64,000 bases of DNA, from contig NZ_BAABAQ010000014.1 of NCBI RefSeq assembly GCF_039537505.1, forward strand, positions 241,033-305,032. The letters are read 5' to 3'. The notes under the pieces were generated by a model, which saw only the letters and a program-made list of their open reading frames with translations, did not search any database and was not told where the DNA came from. This DNA comes from Streptosporangium oxazolinicum (lineage in GTDB: Bacteria; Actinomycetota; Actinomycetes; Streptosporangiales; Streptosporangiaceae). A program made the position numbers and the translations under genes. This document shows positions 8,647 through 15,582 of this stretch, one piece after another; the first letter of the stretch is position 1, and every line of letters starts with the position of its first letter.

Positions 8647-9454
8647 CATGTTCCCCCGCCCGCCGGGCCTGGCCGTGTTCCTCAACGCGGGCGACCCGCC
8701 GTTCGACGTGCTCGAAGACATCGCCGACATGCTGGACGACCACGAGGTCGACGTCCTGGAGCTGGGCGTGCCGTTCCCCGACTCGATCAGCGACGGGCCG
8801 GTGATCCGCCGGTCCGCCGACCGGGCGCTCGCGGCCGGTACCGATCTCCAGGACGCCCTCGCCTTCGTCGAACGCTCCCGGAGCAGGCACCGCCACCTGC
8901 GGGTGGTCGTCCTCGCCGACTGGGCGCACACGGTCCGCCCCCGCTCGATGGCGCGGGTCGTCACGGCCATCGCCGAGTCCGGGGCGGCCGGGGCGCTGCT
9001 CCACGGCGCGCCGCCCCGGGTCCGCCCGGACTTCTACGACCGGGCCGGTGCCGCCGGGCTGCCCGTCGTCACCACGTGCTACGCGTCCTCGTCGCCCGAG
9101 GTCGTGGCGGAGGCGGCGGCTCACGCCTCGGCCTATGTGTACCTGGTGACGCACTACGGCCCCAGCGGCGCCGGTCCGGCGCCCGACCCGGGAGCGCTCC
9201 GTGCCCCCGTCGACGCCCTGCGGGCCCTGACCGGCGCGCCGATCGCCGCCGGTTTCGGGGTGCGTACGGCGGCCGACGTCGAGCGGGTGCACGCGGCCGG
9301 TGCCGACGCCGCCGTCGTCGGCAGCACCGTCGTCGCCCGCGCCGAGGCGTCGTTCACCGGCGGTGGCGACGTCGTCGCCGACCTCGCCACCCTCGTCTCC
9401 GACCTCCGTCCCAACCACCGTCCCCGGTCCCTCCGGCCGGTTCCCCACTTCTGA
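8639..9454 (+). CDS. Tryptophan synthase alpha-like lyase without a beta partner
   Basis: A 271-residue TIM barrel. TrpA splits indole-3-glycerol phosphate into indole and glyceraldehyde 3-phosphate. VLELGVPFPDSISDGPVI holds the two catalytic acids, Glu41 and Asp52, and GFGVRTAADV plus VVGSTVV form the phosphate site. The loop that normally reads RAGVTG is changed to HYGPSGA, a region used for closure and for talking to TrpB. No trpB is in the window, so free indole (or an analogue) is the expected product, as in plant BX1/IGL enzymes. The GTG start at 8639 overlaps the previous gene. Confidence 0.75.
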   Translation: MSDMFPRPPGLAVFLNAGDPPFDVLEDIADMLDDHEVDVLELGVPFPDSISDGPVIRRSADRALAAGTDLQDALAFVERSRSRHRHLRVVVLADWAHTVRPRSMARVVTAIAESGAAGALLHGAPPRVRPDFYDRAGAAGLPVVTTCYASSSPEVVAEAAAHASAYVYLVTHYGPSGAGPAPDPGALRAPVDALRALTGAPIAAGFGVRTAADVERVHAAGADAAVVGSTVVARAEASFTGGGDVVADLATLVSDLRPNHRPRSLRPVPHF

Positions 9455-9467
9455 GAGGAACAATCCG

Positions 9468-9842
9468 ATGATCGTTCGCAGCCTGGACAGCGTCACCACC
9501 GTCGACTGGGGTAACGGCCTCAGCCGCCGCTTCCTGCTGGAGGCCGACGGCCTCGGCTACACCGTCACCGACACCACGGTGCTGGCCGGTACCAAGTCGC
9601 TGCTCGAGTACCGCAGCCACCTGGAGGCCTGCTACTGCATCGACGGCTCCGGCGAGGTCGTCTCCCTCGACGGCACGACGCACCGCATCACCCCGGGCAC
9701 CCTCTACGCGCTCGACCAGCACGACGCCCACTACCTCATCGCCGACCCGGAAGCCGACCTGCGCCTCGTGTGCGTGTTCTCGCCCGCCCTCCGGGGCGAC
9801 GAGCGGCACAGCCTCGACGCCGCCGGCCCCTCCGCGTACTGA
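9468..9842 (+). CDS. Ectoine-synthase-like (EctC) cupin
   Basis: A 124-residue single-domain cupin with extended likeness to EctC: HLEACYCIDGSGEV, PGTLYALDQHDAHYL and LRLVCVFSPAL. The residues matching the EctC metal ligands are kept (Glu53, Tyr80, His88). EctC catalyses ring closure with loss of water in N-acetyl-diaminobutyrate. No ectA, ectB or ectD is nearby, so it is probably recruited for a cyclodehydration in this pathway rather than osmoprotection. GAGAGGAA precedes the ATG 13 bp after the TrpA-like gene. Confidence 0.78.
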   Translation: MIVRSLDSVTTVDWGNGLSRRFLLEADGLGYTVTDTTVLAGTKSLLEYRSHLEACYCIDGSGEVVSLDGTTHRITPGTLYALDQHDAHYLIADPEADLRLVCVFSPALRGDERHSLDAAGPSAY

Positions 9843-9852
9843 GGCCGCTGGC

Positions 9853-10989
9853 ATGCGTACCTGGGACGAGGATCAGCTCGCACTGCGCGAGGGCATGGAG
9901 CGGTGGTGCCGCGACCTCGCCGTCACCGAGCACGACGCCGCCGGAACCGGTTTTTCGTGGGACGCGTGGAAGCTGGTCCGCTCGTCGGGGATACTCGGCC
10001 TGCCGTTCGACCCCGCCTGGGGCGGGGCCGGCGTCGACCTGCTCACCACCATGTTCGTACTGGAGACCCTGGGCGAAGGGTGCCGCGACGGGGGGCTGAG
10101 CTTCTCCGTCGCCACCTCCATCTGCAGCACGGGGGTCCCGCTCCAGCACTTCGGGACCAAGGAGCAGAAGGACCGGTACCTGCCCGGTGTGTGCTCGGGC
10201 GAGCTGATCGGCGCCCACGCCATCAGCGAACCCGACACGGGGTCGGACGCCCTGGGCATGCGGACGATGGCCGTCCGGGACGGCGACCACTTCGTGCTCA
10301 ACGGCAGCAAGAGCTTCGTGAGCAACGGCCCCATCGCCGATGTGGTCGTCGTCTACGCCCGCACCCGGCCCGAGGGCGGACCGCTCGGCATCACCGCCTT
10401 CCTGGTCGACACGAACACCCCCGGCTTCTCTGCCGGTCAGCCGCTCAAGAAGATGGGCCTCGCGTCCTCGCCGATGAGCGAGCTGTACTTCGACGACTGC
10501 CGGGTGCCCGCCGACCGGGCCATCGGCGGCATCGGGCGAGGGTTCATGCTGCTCGAACACGTCATGAAGTGGGAGATCCTCTGCTCCTTCATCATCAACG
10601 TCGGGGAGATGCAGCACCGGTTCGAGCGCTGCCTCGAATACGCCCGGACGCGCACGCAGTTCGGCAAGCCGATCGGCTCGTACCAGGCGATCTCCCACAA
10701 GCTGGTCGACATGCGCATCCGGCTCGAGACGGCGCGCCGGTGGCTCTACGACACCGCCGAGCGTCTCGTCGCCGGCGAGAACATCACGATGGACGTGGCG
10801 ATCAGCAAGCTGCTGACCAGCGAGGCCAACGTGGCCTCGGGGCTGGCGGCCATCCAGATCTTCGGAGGCAACGGCTACATGTCGGAGTACGGCCTCGACC
10901 GCGAGCTGGCCAACGCGGTGGGCAGCACCATCTACTCGGGCACGACGGAGATCCAGTACAACCGGATCTCCTCGATGCTGGGGTTGTGA
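9853..10989 (+). CDS. L-prolyl-carrier-protein dehydrogenase (PltE/RedW type acyl-CoA dehydrogenase)
   Basis: 378 residues, an FAD flavoprotein of the acyl-CoA dehydrogenase fold. It should oxidise prolyl-S-carrier protein to the pyrrole-2-carboxyl thioester. GLSFSVATSICSTGVPLQHFG, GAHAISEPDTGSDA and NGPIADVVVVYARTRPEGG follow the PltE sequence pattern closely. The usual C-terminal Glu is replaced (YSGTTEIQ), while Glu241 in MKWEIL occupies the isovaleryl-CoA-dehydrogenase position, as expected for this subgroup. The gene follows the EctC-like gene by 10 bp. Together with the ligase and carrier protein it completes a pyrrole-2-carboxylate unit. Confidence 0.85.
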   Translation: MRTWDEDQLALREGMERWCRDLAVTEHDAAGTGFSWDAWKLVRSSGILGLPFDPAWGGAGVDLLTTMFVLETLGEGCRDGGLSFSVATSICSTGVPLQHFGTKEQKDRYLPGVCSGELIGAHAISEPDTGSDALGMRTMAVRDGDHFVLNGSKSFVSNGPIADVVVVYARTRPEGGPLGITAFLVDTNTPGFSAGQPLKKMGLASSPMSELYFDDCRVPADRAIGGIGRGFMLLEHVMKWEILCSFIINVGEMQHRFERCLEYARTRTQFGKPIGSYQAISHKLVDMRIRLETARRWLYDTAERLVAGENITMDVAISKLLTSEANVASGLAAIQIFGGNGYMSEYGLDRELANAVGSTIYSGTTEIQYNRISSMLGL

Positions 10990-10991
10990 CC

Positions 10992-11696
10992 ATGCTGCTC
11001 AAGGTGTGCGGCGCCACCAGCCGCGACGACGTCGCCCTGCTCGGGACCGCGGGCGCCGACCTGATCGGCCTGTGGTACGGGGTTCCGGGCGGCCCCGCCG
11101 ACCTTTCCCTCAGCCGCTTCGCCGACCTGGCGGAGGCGTGCCGCACCGCCGAGGTGACGGCGGCGCGGCCGGCACCGGATCCGATGCTGGTCACGTTCCT
11201 GCGGGACCCGGCGGCCATCCTCGACGCCGCCCGCGCCGCGGGCGTGCGATGGCTGCAGCTGCACGGCTACCAGCCCCCGGGCGTGGTGGCGGCGCTCAAG
11301 CGGGGGTGGCCGGAGGCGACGGTGGTCAAGGTCCTCCACGTCACCGGCGACGTCTGCGTCGAGCGCCCGCTGCTGGCCTCGTACGAGCGGGCGGGGACCG
11401 ACGTGTTCCTGTTCGACGCGACGAGCGCCGGTGGGCGGGTCGGGAGCACCGGCCTGTCGCTCGATCCCGACGTGGTGATCGACCTGGCCGAGGCGACCAC
11501 CCGGCCGTTCCTCGTCGCCGGGGGCATCTCGGCCGCCAACCGCCTGCGCTACGAGAAGGTCGCCGCCCACCCCCGCTTCGTCGGTGTCGACGTCGACACG
11601 GCGGCACGGGACGAGACGGGGGCGTTCTGCGCCGACAGCGTCAGCGATATCCGGCACCACTGGCGTGCCGTTCCCGAGGTGGAGGAGGTCGTCTGA
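10992..11696 (+). CDS. Phosphoribosylanthranilate isomerase-like enzyme (TrpF family)
   Basis: A 234-residue TIM barrel. TrpF carries out the Amadori rearrangement of N-phosphoribosyl anthranilate. The catalytic base Cys6 (KVCGATS) and acid Asp142 (FLFDATSAGG) are in place, as are FLVAGGIS and FVGVDVD of the phosphate site. ATG 10992 begins 2 bp after the dehydrogenase stop, and the TGA overlaps the ATG of the TrpC-like gene. It is probably functional and should act on the product of the TrpD-like enzyme. Confidence 0.8.
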   Translation: MLLKVCGATSRDDVALLGTAGADLIGLWYGVPGGPADLSLSRFADLAEACRTAEVTAARPAPDPMLVTFLRDPAAILDAARAAGVRWLQLHGYQPPGVVAALKRGWPEATVVKVLHVTGDVCVERPLLASYERAGTDVFLFDATSAGGRVGSTGLSLDPDVVIDLAEATTRPFLVAGGISAANRLRYEKVAAHPRFVGVDVDTAARDETGAFCADSVSDIRHHWRAVPEVEEVV

Positions 11697-12412
11697 TGGC
11701 GTCGTCGTTCGTGGACGCCCTGACGGGTGCCCGCCGCCCCGTGATCATGGAGCTGAAGCCCCGCTCGGCCGACGGCGAGGACCTGTTCCGCGGCCGGTCG
11801 CCCGCCGAGATCGTGGCCCGCTACGAGGCCGCCGGAGCCCCCTGCCTGTCGGTCGTCACCGGCCGCTGGTTCGGGGGCGACGTCGGCCTGCTGGCCGAGG
11901 TGGTCGGGTGCACCGAGCTGCCCGTCCTGCAGAAGGACTTCGTCACCAACACCGGCCAGCTGCGGGTGGCGAGCGACCTCGGCGCGTCCGCGGTGCTGCT
12001 CACGGCCGCGCTGCTGCCCAAGGTCGCGCTGGCGCGGCTGGCCGAGCGCGCCCTCGCGCTCGGCCTCACCCCGTTCATCGAGGTGGCCGGCCCCGAGGAG
12101 GTCGAGGCCCTCCCGTCGTGCGAGGGGTGCGTGGTGGCCGTCAACAACAAGGACATCCGCGTCCGCGAGCGCGGGGACGCCGACGTGGGCCGTAGCCGCC
12201 GGCTGCTGCCCGCCGTACGGCGGACGGGGTCGTCGTGCCCCGTCAGCGCCAGCGGTATCGACGACCCGGGGGTGGCCGCCGAGCTGCTCAACGCCGGCTA
12301 CGCCGGACTGCTGGTAGGGACCCACCTGCTGCGGGCCGACCGCCTCGAGTCATGGTGTGAGGAGCTGGACGACCTCCGTCACGCGTCGTCCGCGCCCCGT
12401 CGAGTGGGCTGA
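11696..12412 (+). CDS. Indole-3-glycerol-phosphate synthase-like enzyme (TrpC family, short)
   Basis: A 238-residue TIM barrel. TrpC closes the pyrrole ring with loss of CO2 to give indole-3-glycerol phosphate. Expected catalytic positions are visible: Glu19 and Lys21 (MELKPRS), Lys80 (LQKDF), Glu129 (FIEVA), Asn150 (VNNKD) and Ser186 (SASGI). The usual SESGI Glu is Ala here, and the N-terminal helix that precedes the barrel in normal TrpC (about 30 residues) is missing. The last 125 bp overlap the convergent regulator gene. It ends the first biosynthetic operon. Confidence 0.78.
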   Translation: MASSFVDALTGARRPVIMELKPRSADGEDLFRGRSPAEIVARYEAAGAPCLSVVTGRWFGGDVGLLAEVVGCTELPVLQKDFVTNTGQLRVASDLGASAVLLTAALLPKVALARLAERALALGLTPFIEVAGPEEVEALPSCEGCVVAVNNKDIRVRERGDADVGRSRRLLPAVRRTGSSCPVSASGIDDPGVAAELLNAGYAGLLVGTHLLRADRLESWCEELDDLRHASSAPRRVG

Positions 12413-15400
12413 GCGACAGCTCGTTCCACTCGACGGCGGAGGGAACCCCCAGTTCGTCGGCGGCGGCGATCACCCGGGCGGTGAGGTCGTTGGCCTCCAG
12501 ATACCGCCGATCCGCGACCAGGGCACGGGCGACCCGCAAGGGTCGCTCCTGGTCGTACGGGTCGAGTTTCATGGCCGACTCGAGCCGGTTCATCGCCTCC
12601 TCCATGTCGCCCGCCTCGTGGGCGGCCGTCAGCAGGACGTCGATCAGGCCGAGTGCCCGGCGGCGGACGACCTCGCGGCGCTGGGCGATGAGGTCGTCGT
12701 AGAGGTCGTCGGGCAGCAGCGGCCCGGCGAAGGCGGCGACGGCGATGCGGGCACGGGAGACACGCTCGTTGTCCTGCGTGGCGGCGGCGGCCCGAGCCAG
12801 GTCCTCGAACGAGTGCAGGTCGACCTTGCACGGGGACAGGCACAGCATCTGTCCCCTGCGGATGACGAGCGAGCCGTAGGTGGCGCGGGCACGGGCCAGG
12901 ACGTTCTTGAGGCGGCGCTGTCCGAGCCCTGGCTTCTCGCCCGGCCACAGCGTCTCGACCACGGTCTCGACCCGGACGGGCCCGCCCGCGAGCACGAGGT
13001 GCTTCACCAGTTGGCTGGCCCGGCCGGCTCCGTGGAGCACACCGTGGCCCTGGCGGACCTCGAACCCGCCCAGCACCCGCACCTCGTAGCCGCCGCCATT
13101 GGCAGAGGTGCCGTTGCTGGAGGTGCTGTTGGTGGAGGCGCCGCCGGCGAAGGAGCCGTTGCGGAAAGCGCGGTTGGTGGAAGAGCCGTTGGAAGCACCG
13201 TTGGTGGAGGCGCCATTGGCGGAGACGCCGGTGCCGAAGGTGCCGTTGGGGGAGGAGCCGTTGCCGACGCCGTTACTGGAGGCACCGTTGATGGAGATGC
13301 CGGTCACGACCGCAGGGGGCAGCCGGATGGCCGACCGCAGGATGCCGACCACGCGACGCTCACGGCGGTCGAGCAGGTCGGGGTGGCCGAGGCTGGCCGC
13401 CCGATCGAGGGCGACCAGCAGGCACTGGTTGGCGGCGTCGATGTCACCGGCGGCGTGGCGGACGTAGCCCGTCAGCAGTTCGGCCTTCCACCGCAGGCGG
13501 GGGGCGATCTCGCCGTCCTCGAGCATGCGCTGCAGGACGTCGGCCGCCTCGGGCTCGCCCCGGCGAGCGCCGATGAACGCCTCGGTCAGCGCCAGGGTCA
13601 CCGGGTTCTCGATGCGGTGCTCGCGGGCGGCGGCGAGCAGCCGGGCCGCGGGCGCGTCGGCCCCGACCACGGCGCAGGCGTCGGCGGCCTCGCACAGGAA
13701 CAGCAGACCGCCGCCGTCGTGGATCATCATCTGGCCGAGATGGGCCTCGGCTCTGGCCAGCTGTTCGAGCACTCCGGACGCGTCGTGGTTGTTGGCCGCC
13801 ACGATCAGGCGGGTCCAGGCGGCGTGGCCGGTCACCCAGTCGATGCGCAGCAGCTGGGCGAGCGGCATGGCGTCGTCGAGGATGGCGAGCGCCCGTTCGG
13901 ACTCGCCGCCGAGCGCCAGCAGCCGGGCCTCCATGACCAGGCACAGCATGCGGTCGAACTGCGTGTCGCTGGTGGTGCCGAGCCGGCGCAGCAGCAGGGC
14001 GCCCTCGCCGGTCTTGCCCAGGGCGGACAGGACCTGGGTGGCGAGGCCCCGCTGGACCGCGGCGACGCGGGCGGGCTCGCCCAGCTCCCCCCACGTGATG
14101 GCGGCCTGGCGCATGGCGTTCTCGGCCCGGCGCAGGCTCGGCCCGTCGGGGTGGTCGGACAGGGCCACACCCAGGGCTTCGAGCAGGCTGGCCTGGGCGC
14201 GGGTGCCCTCGGCGGTCGTGTCGAGGAGCCGCTCGACCTGGGTGAGTACGTCCGGGTCGTGCAGCAGCGCCCGCTGGATCAACCACTCGCCCTCGACCTC
14301 GACGGCGAGATCGTCGTCGGTGTTCTGCTCGCGTACGACGCGCAGGGCCCGGCCGATGACCTCGCCCTCCTCGGCGAGCTGGCCGACGTTGCGGTGGGTG
14401 CGGGCCAGGTGCAGCAACACCTGGGGCGCGGCCTGGGCCGCGGGCCCGAGGCGGGCCATCAGGTGGATGAACTCGACAGGGTCGAGCTGGTTGATGCGCG
14501 AGGTGGGCAGCTCGGCGATGAGGGTGGCCGCCTGCTCGGGGTCGCCGCAGTCGACCAGCAGGCTTGCCGCGGCCAGTTCGGCGCCCTGGGATATCAGCAG
14601 CGGGGCGGCCCTCCGGGCGATGGCCGGGTCGAGCGGTGCGAGCGAGGCCAGCGTCTCCTTCAGCTCGATGCAGAGCCGCGACCAGCCGTCGGCGCCGACG
14701 GCGAACGGGACGCCTGCTCTTATGAGGCGACGTAGCAGCCCCGGCTCGCCCAGCCCCTCGACGAGGCTGTCGTTGACCAGTGGGAACGCGGCCACCTGGG
14801 TCAGCAGGTAGCGGTCGGCCGGTTCGAGGTCGGCGGCGTAGTGGTCCATCAGCTGACGGATGAGGCCGGGGTACCGGAGCAGTACCGTGGCGGCCTCCAT
14901 GCGGTCGGACGCTCGGGCGATCCTGCGGAGCATCACGAGCAGCAGCGCCACCCAGCCGCCCGACAGGTCGTGCAGGGTGGCGGCGAGCCGCTCGCCGTCC
15001 TCGTCGCCGATCTCAAGGCGGGCGAGGGCGGTGGCCTCCTCCTGCGTGAGGCGCAGGTCCTGGGTGTTGAAGCGCTCGGCGGTGCCACGGAACTCCATGG
15101 CCGCGAGTGGCGCGGGCAGCAGACGGCTGCTTATCAGAATGCGCAGGGGTGGCGTACCGTCCTGTGCGAGGTCGGCCAGCCAGGCCGCGGCGTCGTCGGT
15201 GAGGACTTCGGCGTTGTCGACGATCAGGAGGCCCGGCCCCGTCGACGCTGTCAGCAACTCGCCGACCCGTCCGGCGGAGCCGGGGGCCGGGGTCCGCGGC
15301 CAGCCGGTCCGCTGTTTGGCCGCGTCGAGAATGGCGGATGTCAGCTCGTCGACCGTGACCGGATGGTCGCGCGGCAGGCGCACTTCGAGGCCACCCCCGG

Positions 15401-15530
15401 CGCCCGCGCGGACCTGCCCGACCAGGACGCTTTTGCCAAACCCTCCGCCCGCCTCGATGAGGACTGAGTGCCTCGCATTGATTATCTCTTCTACAAGCCG
15501 CTGACGCGGAACGAAAGGTAATCGAGCCAT
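12288..15530 (-). CDS. Large pathway regulator: N-terminal STAND ATPase, TPR region, C-terminal SARP-like domain
   Basis: A 1080-residue regulator. The N-terminal P-loop NTPase has Walker A EAGGGFGKS (residues 26-34) and a Walker-B-like GLLIVDNAE near 100. A long helical TPR-like middle follows, then an Asn/Gly/Ser/Thr-rich linker (about 745-808). The C-terminal winged helix plus BTAD begins at YEVRVLGGFEVRQG. This is the reverse of usual SARP-ATPases, where the DNA-binding part comes first. AGGAG precedes the ATG, 52 bp after the stop of the upstream SARP gene, so both are probably one operon. Its 3' end overlaps the TrpC-like gene by 125 bp. Confidence 0.82.
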   Translation of the reverse strand: MARLPFVPRQRLVEEIINARHSVLIEAGGGFGKSVLVGQVRAGAGGGLEVRLPRDHPVTVDELTSAILDAAKQRTGWPRTPAPGSAGRVGELLTASTGPGLLIVDNAEVLTDDAAAWLADLAQDGTPPLRILISSRLLPAPLAAMEFRGTAERFNTQDLRLTQEEATALARLEIGDEDGERLAATLHDLSGGWVALLLVMLRRIARASDRMEAATVLLRYPGLIRQLMDHYAADLEPADRYLLTQVAAFPLVNDSLVEGLGEPGLLRRLIRAGVPFAVGADGWSRLCIELKETLASLAPLDPAIARRAAPLLISQGAELAAASLLVDCGDPEQAATLIAELPTSRINQLDPVEFIHLMARLGPAAQAAPQVLLHLARTHRNVGQLAEEGEVIGRALRVVREQNTDDDLAVEVEGEWLIQRALLHDPDVLTQVERLLDTTAEGTRAQASLLEALGVALSDHPDGPSLRRAENAMRQAAITWGELGEPARVAAVQRGLATQVLSALGKTGEGALLLRRLGTTSDTQFDRMLCLVMEARLLALGGESERALAILDDAMPLAQLLRIDWVTGHAAWTRLIVAANNHDASGVLEQLARAEAHLGQMMIHDGGGLLFLCEAADACAVVGADAPAARLLAAAREHRIENPVTLALTEAFIGARRGEPEAADVLQRMLEDGEIAPRLRWKAELLTGYVRHAAGDIDAANQCLLVALDRAASLGHPDLLDRRERRVVGILRSAIRLPPAVVTGISINGASSNGVGNGSSPNGTFGTGVSANGASTNGASNGSSTNRAFRNGSFAGGASTNSTSSNGTSANGGGYEVRVLGGFEVRQGHGVLHGAGRASQLVKHLVLAGGPVRVETVVETLWPGEKPGLGQRRLKNVLARARATYGSLVIRRGQMLCLSPCKVDLHSFEDLARAAAATQDNERVSRARIAVAAFAGPLLPDDLYDDLIAQRREVVRRRALGLIDVLLTAAHEAGDMEEAMNRLESAMKLDPYDQERPLRVARALVADRRYLEANDLTARVIAAADELGVPSAVEWNELSLSPLDGARTTRDGGRPAPHTMTRGGRPAAGGSLPAVRRSRR
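13105..13296 (-). repeat. In-frame 15-bp degenerate repeats encoding a flexible linker
   Basis: Inside the large regulator gene, variants of a 15-bp unit encode NGASSNG, NGASTNG, NGSSTNR and similar peptides, between the TPR part and the SARP-like domain. The repeats keep the reading frame. Such an array is prone to copy-number change and could set the distance between sensor and DNA-binding parts. Confidence 0.7.
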
Positions 15531-15582
15531 AGAGGCTGTCTCCTCTCATGTCAGCTGAAATGGAGACTTAGTCCGACGAAGA

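Noticed and set aside
9468..9842. An ectoine biosynthesis locus
   Set aside because: Only an EctC-like gene is present; ectA, ectB and ectD are absent and the neighbours belong to another pathway.
7597..12412. The Trp-like genes as the organism's primary tryptophan operon
   Set aside because: trpE, trpG and trpB are missing. Several conserved positions are changed, and the genes are interleaved with pyrrole-forming genes under a SARP-type promoter.
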